DNA of 64,000 nucleotides from Ceratopteris richardii (lineage: Eukaryota > Streptophyta > Polypodiopsida > Polypodiales > Pteridaceae), in NCBI GenBank assembly GCA_020310875.1, contig CM035408.1, positions 146,529,907 to 146,593,906 on the forward strand, in the 5' to 3' direction. Positions 34,444 through 46,250 of this stretch are shown piece after piece. Each line of letters begins with the position of its first letter. Position 1 is the stretch's first letter. The translations under genes were made by a program, and so were the position numbers. The notes under the pieces are model-generated. The model was not told where the DNA came from. It saw nothing but the letters and a program-made list of their open reading frames with translations, and ran no database searches.

Positions 34444-35191
34444 TGTTGGAACTGTGAAGTTATAAAGGAACTATGAAGTTATGAAGGACCCATGAAGCTA
34501 TGAAGGTCATGGAGTACTTGGAGATCTCCCTTGAAGCTAAGGATACTTGGAGGTTAAAAGCCTTGTGTGGAAGTCTCTCAAATTTCCCACTTTTTCCTTT
34601 TGTATACAAGTTCTTCATAGGAACTCTCTCTTATTTCCTTTTTTGAGAAAACCCATAAAAACTCAACCTTACCCTTTTTTTTTTGGAAAAGGCTTCTTTT
34701 TGAACTCTTGCTTTATTTTAGAAATAGGAGCCCTTTTGGAAACGCACGAAGAGGACTCTCTCTCTCTTGAAAGATTCTCTTCTTGATTTTCCCACCTACC
34801 TTTTATTTTTAGGATCTCTCAAATTAATGAAGCCTTTGGCCACTTGTATTCAACGGATTCCTCCTCCCCTCTTATATAAGGAGGAGCTCATTTTGTAAAA
34901 AGGGGGTCCCTTGGCCATGGCCTTGGCCTCCATGCTAGTGGAATGAAGGTTCATTTGGCTTCCACATTTCTCCTTGTGTGCTAGGCGTTGGTCCATGTGT
35001 GTGGGTTTGGCACTTGGGGTTGGCTTGTGTGTGAGCATTGCCCTTCCTTGCTCCTTTTGACGTTGGCCATGGTGCCATTGTTCATGGACGTGGGTGTGTG
35101 TGCGTTGCTTGCACTTCTTGCAACTCCTCTTGGAAGGGCCCCTCACTTCCATGTGAGGCGGTTTGGGTTGGTTACTCCCCACACTTCAACA
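34444..35191 (+). repeat. 3' LTR of LARD2
   Basis: Copy of 27743-28491, followed by AGGGT. Confidence 0.93.
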
Positions 35192-36895
35192 AGGGTGTTC
35201 GCCTTTTCGCCTCCATACTTGTTTCATCGGCTTCTTCTGTATTCGATCTGCCTTTGGTTGCTGCATCCCTCTGGCCTTTGGAACAGAAGGGAGTGCCTTC
35301 TTATCCTTGACTCCGTTGTTGAGACAATCCTCTTTCTGCATCATACATTTTTGGACAAGAATAGCATTGTCAACTTCATGTGCACCCCTGGAAGGACCAG
35401 GAGTTCGTGCCTTACCTAGTTCCTTGAGTGCCTCATTTTCCAATTCAACTGTAATTCGACTATGATTTACCCATACCTGAAGAAGTCCACTTCTTAGGTC
35501 TAGGGTGACTGCATGATCATAGATCCAGTCATGACCCAAGACAAGAGGCTCAGTGAGGTCCTCATCTTGACACACTAGTACTTTGACTGTCATTGCTTCG
35601 TCTTGAATATACAGGGGAAGTTCCACCTCGCCCATGCAAGGGGTTTCCACACCTCCCAATCCTATGAGATATGCTTCTATAGGATTAACAGTTAATTTCA
35701 ACTCTTGACAGTAAGACAATTTTACATCACTAGTGGCTGCACCTGAGTCAATCAAGGCTCTTACAGTTCTTGCACCCTTTCCTTGTCCTATATCTAAGGT
35801 TATAAAAGGACGTCGATCAATTATCCTATGAGAGCTGATACCTGAAACTTCACACATAGCCACGTGATATCCTTGGTCTGCATATGCACCTAGCCTAGGT
35901 TTCTCTCTGCCTTGTCTTCTTAATTTCATTCTCCGTATGCGCTCTAAAGCTTCTTCTTGAGCTTCTTCTCCAATTTGCTTTTCTTCTTCTTTGCGTTTCT
36001 TAGCAATATTGAGTCGACTTAGCATTTCCTCTATGAGAGGTTCCTGATATAACTTGACTCTGCATCCGCTAATGTAGCTCGGGAGAACATCACCCTCTAA
36101 AGTGGCTAGTTGTACTGCTCCACTTGTGGAGATCCTATTTATGATCATAGGTCCGTAGCCTCTTTTCTCTAGTTTTCTCGCGTGTTGTTTCAAAGTGTAG
36201 ACTAGTACTAGGTCGCCTACCTTCAAACCTTTATCCTTAACGTGGGCATCAAAGTATGCCTTCTGTCGTTTCTTAGCTGCATATATCCCTGCAGCCGCCC
36301 TCTGTCTTGTTTCTCCTAATCGTTCAAGGTCAAATAGTCTAGAGGAGAGTTCATGACCCGTCCATTCATGCTCTTGTGCTACTTTCAGTGTTGGTATTAA
36401 GAAGTCTAATGGTAGCACTACATTTTGGCCAAACACCATCTGAAAGGGGGTGGCTTGGAGTACCGTTTTGTAGGCGACTCGGTATGCCCAAACAGCATGG
36501 TGTAGCTGTTTGTCCCAATCAGAGCATTTATTGTTCACTAATTTCGTCAACACATTGCACAGAATCTTGTTGGTGCTCTCAGCCTGGCCATTTGCTTGAG
36601 GGTGATAGGGGGCAGACTTCTTATGAACTACCAAGAATTCTTGGAGCAGATTTTCAATAACTTCATTCAAGAAGTGAGTGCCTCTATCACTAACTAGCTC
36701 TATAGGTAGCCCGTATCTAGTGAACACATTCTCAAATAAAAACTTAGCTGTTGTTTGAGCATCGTTCTTCGTTGTGGCTTTTACCTCTACCCACTTTGTT
36801 AGATAGTCTGTCGCAACAAGGATATATTCTGCATGGGAACCCTTAGCTAGGGGATTAATAGGACCTACGAAGTCTATTCCCCACTTAGAGAATGC
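35192..36895 (-). pseudogene. GY1 integrase core, C-terminal domain and second retropepsin
   Basis: Continues the pol frame after a frameshift near 36890. The integrase core starts WGIDFVGPINPLAKG; then DYLTKWVEVKA and, counting from the in-frame Met at 36727, SDRG (Asp14) and GQAESTNK (Glu50), giving the D-D-35-E spacing. The C-terminal domain (GDLVLVYTLKQHARKLEKRG, ISGCRVKLYQEPL) lacks a chromodomain. A charged helical linker (IAKKRKEEEKQIGEEAQEEA) leads to a second retropepsin at residues 305-415 (nt 35815-35483): FITLDIGQG, the active-site LIDSGA (Asp327), LIGLGGVETPCMGEVELPLY and LVLGHDWI. Then comes a Lys-rich tail cut by LARD2. A protease after integrase is unusual. Integrase frameshifted, hence non-functional. 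Confidence 0.85.
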
Positions 36896-39800
36896 ACGTC
36901 CACCCCATCATAGGTTTCAGTGGCATCTCATCTTTACGTATAGGATACTGAGTTCTCTGACAGACATCACATCGTTTCACATAGGTATGTGCATCCATGT
37001 GAAGGGTCAGCCACCAGAAGCCCGCAAATAGTATTGCCTTGATCACCCGATCTGGTCCAAAGTGTCCTCCTGCTACACCTTGGTGAGTAGTTTCCAAGAT
37101 CTTGAGATATTCACTTTCATGGACACATAGTCTCAGGTAACCATCCTTACCACGCTTGTAAAGATTATCCCCAATGAGTGAGTATTCTTGGGCTTCTTGT
37201 TCTAGACTTCTTTTCCGAGCCAGAGTCATGTCTGGAGGGAAGGCTTTCGTATTCAGGAAGGATACTAATGGTTCACTCCAATCTGGCACTATGGATACTT
37301 GATAAAGAGTGGCATGTTCCACAGGTGGTTTAGTGCAGCAGATTGGGCATTCCTTGCACAACTTTTGGACATCAGCTTCCATAGTCGGCCAATGCACTCC
37401 GAGTCTCCTTAGTGTTTGTAGGAATCGTTGCTTTGAGTGGTGTTGCTCTAATGCACCTACATGTGCTAATTGCAACCATTTAGCGTACTCATCCTCTTCC
37501 ACACAACAGGCCAAGATCCCTTGATCCGTGTGCTTGTACATACTTCCTGCCATGATGTGACACTTTTGGGCTTTTACTACCTCTCTATCCTGCATGTTTA
37601 TTACTGGATGGTTAGGCCCGTATGTCAATACTGGTACCAATGGCTTAGCCCACTGCGGTACAACTTCCAAATTAAACAAGTAAGCGTCAGGAAGGTCATC
37701 TGACACTCCTTGTGGGGCTTCTCCAGATGTGAGCCTAGAGAGATGATCCACTCTCAAGTGATTCTTCCCTTTCCTTACTACAACCTCGAATTCATATTCC
37801 ATTAGCAAGAGAAACCATCTTACTAATCTTCCTGTATTGCATGGCTTGTTCACGAGATATAACAATGCTTGGTGGTCAGTAAAAAATTTAAACTTGTTTG
37901 CAAGCAAATAGTGTCTAAATTTCTTAACTGCATATACCATGCCTAAGCCTTCTCTCTCAGTAGTGGTGTAATTTCGTTCAGCTGCATTCAATTGTCTACT
38001 GGCATAGGCAATTGGGAGATCCATATTACCTTCACCAGTAGGTTGTGCGAGTACACATCCAATAGCGTACTTGGATGCATCCACATGAACATGGAATGGC
38101 TTGTTCCAATCTGGTGTGGTCAAGATTGGTGCTGAACATAATCTTCGTTTAAGCTCCTGGAAGGAATTCTCACATTCATCAGTCCACTCAAAGTTAGTCA
38201 GAAGTCCGTACATGGGCTTTGCAATGACAGCATACATGTGAATGAACGGGCGGTAGTAACCACAATGCCCCATGAAAGCTTGTACTTCCTTGACATTCCT
38301 TGGCCTAGGTAGCTTTGCTATGGCTCTCACTTTCTCTTCATCAGTGAATATGCCATTCTTTGACACTATGTGTCCTAGAATCTTGCCTTGCCTGACCATA
38401 AAGACGCACTTTTCTGAGTTCAGGCAGACTTGATATTCTCTACATTTGTCAAAGATTTGTCTGAGTTCGGGAATATGGGTTTGCCTAATGTTGGAATGAG
38501 CACAAAGATCATCAACATAGACTTCTAAGTTCTTCCTCAGCAACTCTTTAAATACATGGCACATTAGTCTCTGGAAGGTTGCAGGAGCATTGGTAAGCCC
38601 AAATGGCATTACTCTAAAGGCAAAAATGCCCCATTCAATGGCAAATGCCGTCTTATGCTGATCTTCTAGAGCTATGGCTACTTGATTGTAGCCCGAAAAT
38701 CCATCGAGGAAGCTGTACACTTCCTTGCCTGCTACTCTTTCTAAGAGATGCTCTGTGATAGGAAACGGATAGTTATCTCGAATTGTGGCTGCATTAACCT
38801 TCTTCAAGTTAATGCATACACGCAGCTTTCCATTCTTCTTGGGCACCACTACGATGGGGGATACCCACTCAGTGTGCTCAATTTCATAGATGAATCCAGC
38901 TTCAACCAGTCTATCTATCTCCTCTTTGATCTTGGCAGCATAATTATCATTATATGTATATGGCTTTTGCTTAGAGGGTTTGGCATCTGAGGTCATGGGG
39001 ATAGTGTGTGAGCATATGTCTGGATCAACCCCCTTCAAATCCTTGTAACTCCAAGCGAATCCATCTTTGTATTCTCTTAGCAAGGCTATTAGCTCTTGTT
39101 CTTCCTCTTCTGTCAGGTCATGGCCTATGTACGTGCATCTCTCTTCTCCTTCTTCCATGGCTACCACAATTTTCTTTGTGGTTTCTTTGTTATCATAGGC
39201 CTCTCCTGATTGTGCCTCTCGTTTAGGCATTCTGATCATGACTCTTCTGTCATCTATCTCATACTTTTTAAAGTTTTCCGGGACCTCAAACAAAGATTCT
39301 TCCTCTTCTGGTGTGACTGCTCTCTTCTTTCTTTTCTTCCCTTCTTCCTTCGGGGTCACATGTGTGGCTAGCCTTACATCATTTGTAAGCTCTCCATACC
39401 TCTGGGGTTGAAATTCTACTTCGTAGAAGTATTCTTCATCTGATGCAAAAGGTGGGTCCATAATGATTGACTCTAGATCGGAGTCACTTGCATCCTCAAA
39501 TGCATCAGGGCTAGGTTCGCACTCTTCTAACACTGCCTCTCCCATGATTGGCTCTATGGAGAAGACTGAAATGTCATAGCCATCTTCATCATAGTGAGGT
39601 GTCCATTGTTCTTCATTGATGGCTACATCCATTGTTGCTAGGATTTCTGCCCAGCCGTGGGGTTCAAATTCTTCATCAGGAAAAACTACAGGTGCATAGG
39701 CTGGGTCTTGAATTGATCTATGTGTTTCTTTTGCACCTATCTCTCTGGCTTCTTCTCTCTTCTCTTCTCCTACTGCTACTTTGCACATCCATAAGTGGGT

Positions 39801-40616
39801 GTCTTCATGCATCCATGAGGATCCTGACCCTATGGAATGCACCGATTCTGTATCATCTTTGGCTCTATGGATGGGATTCCATTGGATAGGAGGGACATCT
39901 CTATGAGAGTAATCTTTGAGATTCACTTTGGTCGTAACACCTAAGTGTTGTAGGTACAAAGAATTGGTTCCCCAATCCTGTACCACTTGCAACTGTCGCA
40001 TAAAGGGTCTTCCCAAAATCATCTCATAGGCATGATTTTTGCTAAAATTGCATATAGAAAATGTGTGCTCAAACTCAACACCACAGGTGGTGAGAGTTAT
40101 TCCTTCTAACAGCCCTAGGGGTCTCTCTATGTGACCATCGGCCATTTGCAATTTCATCCTTGTGGGCCTGAGTGCTGGCTTGCCCCAGTGCTTCCATAGG
40201 GAAGTGGTAGCAATTGCAACACCTGCGCCTGAGTCTAGAATGGCCTTGGTGGTGTATCCTTGATGAGTGATAGGAAGATATGTGTTTCCCTCTTCGCCCT
40301 CACTCATGTCTCCTATCTTGTCCAAGGGTATTTCTGGCACTGTTCTCTGGGATCCTACCTGGGAATGAGGTTTTGCTATCTCTGGTACTTGTTTGGCTAC
40401 ATGTTTCCATAGCTCTGGCCTTACTTTGAGTAGCTCTTCTAAGGTGAGGTTGCACTGTAGTTTAGTGTTTTTCACTATCTCTGTGTTCCTAGTTATGATC
40501 GAGTCTTCGTTTCTTACCATGACTGTGGGTGCTCTCATACAAGTAGACTTAGCTTCCCATGGGCCTGTGAAGTGGGGTAATTCTTGTAAAGAATTAGACT
40601 CAAAGTCTAGTCTTTC
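36885..40616 (-). pseudogene. GY1 pol: PR, RT, RNase H, two H2C2 fingers
   Basis: 1217 codons from the in-frame Met at 40538, with the frame open back to the gag stop at 40617. Protease: residues ~85-195 with LDSGA (102-105) and ILGRPF (174-179). An acidic linker runs to ~470. RT: ~520-720 with VPKKNGKLRVCINLKKVN, FAFRVMPFGLTNAPATFQ and catalytic YVDD (674-677). RNase H: ~812-935 with VDAS, TEREGLGMVYAVKKFRHYL and TDHQALLYL. Two integrase-type H2C2 zinc fingers follow: 1026-1067 (HVGALEQH...CPIC) and 1152-1193 (HQGVAGGH...CDVC), each preceded by a YK-x-G-L-x-C-V-x-E-x-EY unit, so a ~125-residue block is duplicated. The frame ends at a shift near 36890. Apart from that this region is intact. 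Confidence 0.9.
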
Positions 40617-41684
40617 CTAAGAGTGGGTGCTCTCCTGCTCCTCATAAATGGAGGGGATGTCTTGTGGGAATTGGTCATGTGCATCATCCACAAGTTCAAT
40701 GGGAGGAGGGACTTCACTTTCTTTAGCCCATTTGTCTTCTTGAATCTCTCGTAAGAATTCTGGTGTGAACCGATTCAAAGAAGATGATGTGTCTGGCTCC
40801 GTAGAGTTAGGCACATAGGCTTCCTGGGCAGGAAGACCTGCACTTTCACTTGCCTTGTCCTTGTGTTGAGAGGCAGGTTCCTTTTCTGATTGTGCAATGA
40901 GCTTCTCTATTCTTTCTAACAGTCCATCAAAGTGCAACTGTGTCTTTGCTGAAATAGAGATGTTAAATAGGCGACTGGCTTCAAACATGGTTTGAGCCAA
41001 TTCCACCATCTTCGCGCAAATTTTGGTTCGTTCTAGCTCTAGTTCTGCTCTAGGGTAACATTTTTCATGATCGGTTACGGTTGGCCCTTCTTGAATTCTG
41101 GCCTGATATGCTTTAAGCATTATATTAAGGTCCTCGGGAGTGGGATCTGCTAGGATTGATCCTTCTCTTGGGGGTGGTGGAATTGTGTGAGGTGGGTTGG
41201 AAGGTGGCGGGTCGGATGGAGACGGGAATGGTGGTGGTGTGGTAGTGTGAGAGGGAGTTTGAGATGTGAGTTCAGTTATCCTGGCCTTTGTTTCTCTGAG
41301 GCTTTCCTCAAGTTCACTCATCTTTTTTGCCCATTGTCTTTTCATTCTTTCATGACTATCTCTCCAAGCTCTAGTCCTCTTCTTTGTCATGCTCTCCGTT
41401 TCACTAACATCTGGGCTCTTTTCCTGGCCTACGCTTTGGTTCTGTTGCAAGGCTTGGGCTCTAGTGATTACTTGTACTGGTGCAGTGGAAGTCACACTCC
41501 CTGTGGAGTCTACAACTAACCCAATAACGTTGATAGGAGTGATTTTTGGCATATTGCTGGGATTCTTTGGACAATCTCGTAAGAGATGCTCCTTCCCACA
41601 ATCCTGGCAAAAGCCCTGGATCGTCACTGATTGGGGTTGTGTAGGTGGAGGCAAGGGGCAATCACAAATGAGATGATCTCCCTA
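40617..41684 (-). pseudogene. GY1 gag C-terminal part with third zinc knuckle
   Basis: In frame with the part before it across a TAG (41682-41684) that falls inside the second zinc knuckle (CYRC, stop, GDHLICDC). A third knuckle CQDCGKEHLLRDC follows. Then come a helical segment (WRDSHERMKRQWAKKMSELE), a proline-rich linker and an acidic C-terminus. The frame ends in TAG (40617-40619) and stays open in the same frame into pol, so gag and pol are separated by one in-frame stop. Confidence 0.75.
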
Positions 41685-42557
41685 ACATCTGTAGCATGGT
41701 CCTCTAGGGAATGGGGGTCTTACTTGCCTAAGTTGAGGTCTAGGGTTGGGGTTTGCGTACATGACGTTTGTGTAATCTAACTCCCAACTAGGTTCGTTTG
41801 GCTCTTCACTATAATAGGACTCACCATGTTCAGGAGATTGCATGTAGTAAGCCTGGGGACTATCAACATGTGTAGAATCGAAGCTATGGTCACTGGGATT
41901 ACTTTCTGAAAGCAATGGTGTTACGGGGACTATAGCTCTATTCAGGTTTTCTTCTGCAGCAGCATACTTTACCGGAATCACATTAGCTGGAGCAGGGGGT
42001 TGTTGTGCTAGCACAGGCTGAGGCCTTTGTTGGTTTTGGTAGGGTTGGTAGGTTTGAGGTCTCGCATACTGCTGAGGTGGGTATTGGTTCTGGTATCTTC
42101 CTTGTTGAGGGTATGGTTGTGGGTATGTCTGTCTAACGGTTTGCTTATTGTAGGGGTAATCTTGCGTGGTGTGATTGGTGTACCTTCGTTCTATGGTGCA
42201 GTACTGGCTACTAGGATTAACTTGGGGTTGAGCCATAATGGGACAGACATTCGCCATATGGTCGCCACCACAAGTAGAGCATCTTTTCACATGGGCAAAC
42301 CTTGGGATCTGTTTGCTTGTGACACCTAATTTCTGAGCTACTTTCTCTGCAAGTTCCTCAATTGATGTGGATTGCGTGGAAGAGAGGCTAGAGGCACTAT
42401 CTGAATCTTTGTATATCTTGGAAAGCTCTAACTCCTCCCCTAGGTTATCCTCGATGTCAATGCACATGCGTACACACTCTTCTATAGTCCTAGGGTCCTT
42501 CAGATACACATATGACCTCAATTTGGTACTTAGCAATCCATCCAAGAATAAAGCCAC
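41682..42557 (-). pseudogene. GY1 gag middle part with first zinc knuckle
   Basis: Continues the capsid-like region after a frameshift at 42530-42557 (FLDGLLSTKLRSYVYLKDPR; ECVRMCIDIEDNLGEELEL). It has a zinc knuckle CSTCGGDHMANVC (Cys93, Cys96, His100, Cys105: CX2CX3HX4C) and a Gln/Pro/Tyr-rich stretch (YPQPYPQQGRYQNQYPPQQY). It ends at TAG within the second knuckle. Confidence 0.8.
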
Positions 42558-43852
42558 TTGTTAGCTGGCGTGGGTAGCTCAGGGACAGAGCATCTCTCCA
42601 AGTATTGCCTAAATCTTCTTCCAGCAAGTCTCACGGTCTCTTGAGGGGTTTTCTTGAAGCTGTGAATCAGCGAGGAAGTGTTATGTCTTATGCCACTTTT
42701 AGAGAATTCGATAATGAATGCCTCTAGAAGTTGGTCTATGCTCCTGAACTGCCTCTCGTTTAGTGGCTGAAACCATGTCAGGGCAGTGTTCCTAAGGGTT
42801 AGACCAAAGGCATTGTATTGTGTGAACAGATCTTCCACTTGTTCAGCTCTCAAGACTTGCCTAAACTCAGCCACATGATCGTATGGATCTCCAGTGCCAT
42901 CGAAGTAGTTCTTCATGGACTTAACTAGCTGAGTCGGTCTTAGAGTCCTTGTGTGCTCTCTAGGTCGTGGTAGAGGGAACTCATCCACATTTCTTTGATT
43001 CCTAGGAGCTCTAAGTACCTCAGGTTCTACTCTGTTTGTTTCCGTCCTCGTCCTTTCTCTGCCCCCTGGGTTGGCAAAGCTTACTTCTGGCCTATCTCTA
43101 CTTCTGTCTCTTTGAGTTCCATGAGCTTGGGATGTTCCAGCTCCAGGGTGACCATAGGACACATTCGATCTTGGTTGGGGGAAAACGAATTCACCCTTCC
43201 AAGTGTAAGCATGTCTATCATGTTCTGTAACCACAAAGATCCTCTCTGAAGCGTGATCTAAGTAGGTCACTCTGCCTGGGCTATCAGGATCTTTAAACTC
43301 ATAGATCATGATTGTTCCTATATCATTTGGTCGATCAGATTTATACCTCCAAAAGGCTTCATCAGTCTCTCGGTTCAGAAGCAGATCTATGCTCTTGTTG
43401 TCTTGGGGAATCCACTCAGGAGTGACAATTCTCGTAAGAACAGATTTCCGTCGAGGGGTCCTGGGCTCTGCACCCATGTTTCCTTGCTCCAGGTCACCTA
43501 AATCCGCTTCTGAGATCACATTCCCAAATTCGTCTGTCCTATCTGGGTGACTGGTGACTACATATATGGTTCCTTCTTTGTCCAAGTATGCTTCGTTTTC
43601 AAACTTGACAGCTGGGTGCTCTAGTCCTATGGATTGGTCAGGGTTTTTAATCTGGACCACGGATCTTCCTAAACCGTCCTCATAGATGCTAGCACCTAAT
43701 CGGTTGGTCCTAAGGTATTCCAGCTGCGTCTTGTACGGGCCTTCTACCCTGTGCAAGTATGGCACTCCTGAACTTCCCGTAGGTCGGTCCATGCCTTGAG
43801 ACATCTCTGATTCACCAGTCTCAGAGCTAGGGTAGTATGAGTGATGGCTCAA
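42530..43852 (-). pseudogene. GY1 gag N-terminal and capsid region
   Basis: 440 open codons; the first in-frame ATG is near 43804 (MSQGMDRPTG). Residues ~305-436 are a retrotransposon gag (capsid) domain: KSMKNYFDGTGDPYDHVAEF, NAFGLTLRNTALTWFQPLN, HSFKKTPQETVRLAGRRFRQ. The first 300 residues hold a region with repeated Tyr/Asp (TIYVVTSHPDRTDEFGNVIS; ERIFVVTEHDRHAYTWKGEF) that I do not recognise and an Arg-rich linker. The frame breaks at 42530 by a frameshift. Confidence 0.85.
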
Positions 43853-45590
43853 CTACTGGGCCCACGACCTAGCAGTGTGGTTGACACTAGCCTCTGAAGA
43901 CCTAAGACTTTGTCTATCTCTCCCTAGGTGTCGCCCTGATCTAAGGTTCATAAGCCTAATTGAATAGCCCAAATTTGCCCAAGTACAACCTCATTGCTGA
44001 GCTCTTTTGTATTAGTTACTTGATTCTTTTTAGTGGTTACCGTGTTTATTCTCTTGTCAGAAATCACGTCGTCAGGAATATTTGAGTTAATTTCTGCACT
44101 ATAAGTTGATCGTTCCACGTTAGATTCTTTCCTTCAAGGTTATCGCATCACGAAGAGATTATGTTTAGTCTTGAACTTGAGTGCGTAGGTAGTCTTCAAC
44201 TTGATTGATGCCTATCGTTGCCCTGACTTACTCCTAGCACTAGTCGTTCTTAGCCTAAGCTAGGAATTGATAGAGGGTGTTGAGGATTTTCCAACCTTGA
44301 GTTTCTTTCTTTGTGTTGTTGCCCTGGTGTGCCCAGGACGCGTGTTCCCAAGCTTGCACTTACTCTTGCTTAGAATGCCCTCAAGTGCTCTTGTTGGACC
44401 TGTAAAAGTCCCACGGTTAGCTCAAGACTTAGATTCTAATGACACGATAGACCACTTTCATGCATGTAACTCACAAACCAAATTATCCTTTGCTTTTATG
44501 GCAAAAAATCCCAAGGATCCCTCAGTTTTCCTACCTCGGGGTATGGTCAACTTCAAAAAACCCTATCTAATAATCCTGATATTAATTTTCACATAACCAG
44601 TGGAAGCTTTGGTTGTACTCCCCACGAGCTTTCCAACAAAACAAGAATCACAGCAAACGGATTTCGTATGAGGAAGTTATGTCAATTCAGGCTTCAGGGA
44701 TTAAAACAGGGTTCAAACAGGCTAACAGGGCAACAAGTTTTCCTCGGGTTATTTGCCTATAGCCTCCTTATGTGCTCTAGAGTCCATGATCCATGTCCAA
44801 AATTAGCCAAAATCTTCAATTTTAAAAACCCTAAAAATTTAGCCGAAAATGGTTGTCAATCGCGATCGACTGGGGTGTCAATCGCGATGGACTGGTGTCA
44901 ATCGCGATGGACTGGTGTCAATCGCGATGGACTGGTGTCAATCGCGATGGACTGAAATTTTCGGGGTTTTCTATGAATTTGTGTCAATCGGGGCTCTATA
45001 TGTCGCGATGGACAAGAATTTCGGCGAAATGGGGTGTCAATCGCGATTTTTCTGTCGGTCGCGATGGACACATGTCCGTCGGGGTCTGTCAATCGCGATG
45101 GACTGGCTATCAATCGCGATGGACTGAAAAAATGCAAATTTTCCAAAAGTTTTTGTGGATTTGTGATGTGCAAGGTCTCTAGTCTACTGTGGTACACTTA
45201 ATTTTACCAAAAGATGAAAATTTTTGTCAATTGCGATCGACAGAAGCTGGCGACTGCGAGACAGTTCTGCACATTTCCGTACCCGCGCAACGTGCTGGAG
45301 GGGATGATGCTACTGGAACCTGCAAGAAACTCAACAAACATGCAAACACAAGGCACACAATATTGCTCTCTCGCTCTCTCTCACAAGTGGAATGAGGGAA
45401 ATGAGGTAGAGAAGGTGATATGATCAAAAACTGAAAATTTTCGCGATGATGGAGATGGAGGTGGGAGATGGTGATGATGATGATGGTGATGAGGAAAACA
45501 AAAGAAAATAGATAAAAGTGAAGAAAATACCTATGACTCCAACACGTCAACTCTACATCTTACCATCACACGCTCGTCCTCAAAGCTCGA
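43853..45590 (-). other. GY1 5' leader, non-coding
   Basis: 1.7 kb between primer site and gag with no convincing frame. It contains the ATCGCGAT repeat cluster (44868-45125) and a CATCAC-type microsatellite at 45465-45490. Confidence 0.6.
44868..45125 (-). repeat. ATCGCGAT-core repeats in GY1 leader
   Basis: Four perfect tandem 20-bp units TCAATCGCGATGGACTGGTG (about 44876-44955) and further dispersed copies to 45125, with one more near 45228-45241. The palindromic core ATCGCGAT is shared with the LARD1 leader array. Confidence 0.85.
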
Positions 45591-45608
45591 TCCCCAGCAA
45601 CGGCGCCA
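45591..45608 (-). promoter_or_regulatory. primer binding site of GY1, tRNA-Asp type
   Basis: On the minus strand TGGCGCCGTTGCTGGGGA, next to the 5' LTR; one base differs from that of LARD2. Confidence 0.85.
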
Positions 45609-45616
45609 AAATTTGG

Positions 45617-46250
45617 TGTAGCTCAGTGATGAGTAGCACCTCCTTTAATGTCAATCCGGGAAGACGTGAGGATGGTATGAAGACCTCGAGCAAGTGGAGG
45701 CACACGTGCGTGAGTGAGAAGCACACCAACATGCATACACATACACACACACGCGCACACACGGCAAGACAAAGAGTGAGAAGCAATGGAGTTTTTAGAT
45801 TACTTTCAAAAAGCTCTTACAAGTTCATTTCAATTACAATCTAATCTCAAAAATGAGCTCTCTAGCTCTATTTATAGTTTTTTACTAGGTTTTGGCCCTG
45901 TCCAGACCTAGTGTCCGGCTTAGTTAAAAATTAGGTTCCAGGGCCAATTTGAGGGCCTAAACAGAGTCTAAAAAATACAAAAATTTATATGTAGGTACTT
46001 CTAAGGCTCCTCAAGCTCAAGGACTCCTTGGCTTGCACAAAATGGAGCTACAAAAATATGAAATGGTATTTACAATGATTGTTAGTGATAAGAATCACTG
46101 TTATAAAGATGTTGATTTGGAAAAATTTGAAGGGCCTATCTGCCAGATTTGCGTCGATTGCTTTGTCTACTTAATCCTTCACCTCGCTCTGACTCTCTCC
46201 GCTGGCTTCCTTGTCTAGTCAGTCCTTGGGTGCCCATACTGCTCTCAACA
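45617..46250 (-). repeat. 5' LTR of GY1
   Basis: Copy of 22151-22782, ending at the ATGAT duplication. Confidence 0.92.

Larger units (their letters stand above)
27743..35191 (+). mobile_element. LARD2: non-autonomous LTR element inserted in GY1
   Basis: 7.45-kb plus-strand element with ~748-bp LTRs (27743-28491, 34444-35191), TGTTGGAACTG...CAACA ends, a tRNA-Asp-type primer site, a polypurine tract (TAGGTGGGGGAGGG, 34430-34443) and a perfect AGGGT duplication (27738-27742, 35192-35196). The LTRs differ by only a handful of substitutions and a T-tract length change, so the insertion is recent. The 5.9-kb interior contains no gag or pol motif in any frame. The LTR is not similar by eye to that of GY1 or LARD1. 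Confidence 0.93.
22151..46250 (-). mobile_element. GY1: giant Ty3/gypsy element with accessory domains, carrying LARD2
   Basis: Minus-strand element, 24.1 kb with LARD2 and about 16.6 kb without it. LTRs are at 45617-46250 (5') and 22151-22782 (3'), with a tRNA-Asp-type primer site, a G-rich polypurine tract and a perfect ATGAT duplication. Order in the sense direction: leader with ATCGCGAT repeats, gag (43852-40617), PR-RT-RH-2xH2C2-INT (40616-~35900), second protease and IWVPKK tail (to 27276), ORF3 (27063-22686), 3' LTR. The LTRs differ at roughly 17 positions in 632 bp by eye. No chromodomain follows the integrase, which with the primer type suggests the Athila/Tat side of plant gypsy elements. 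Several frameshifts and stops make this copy defective. Confidence 0.93.
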
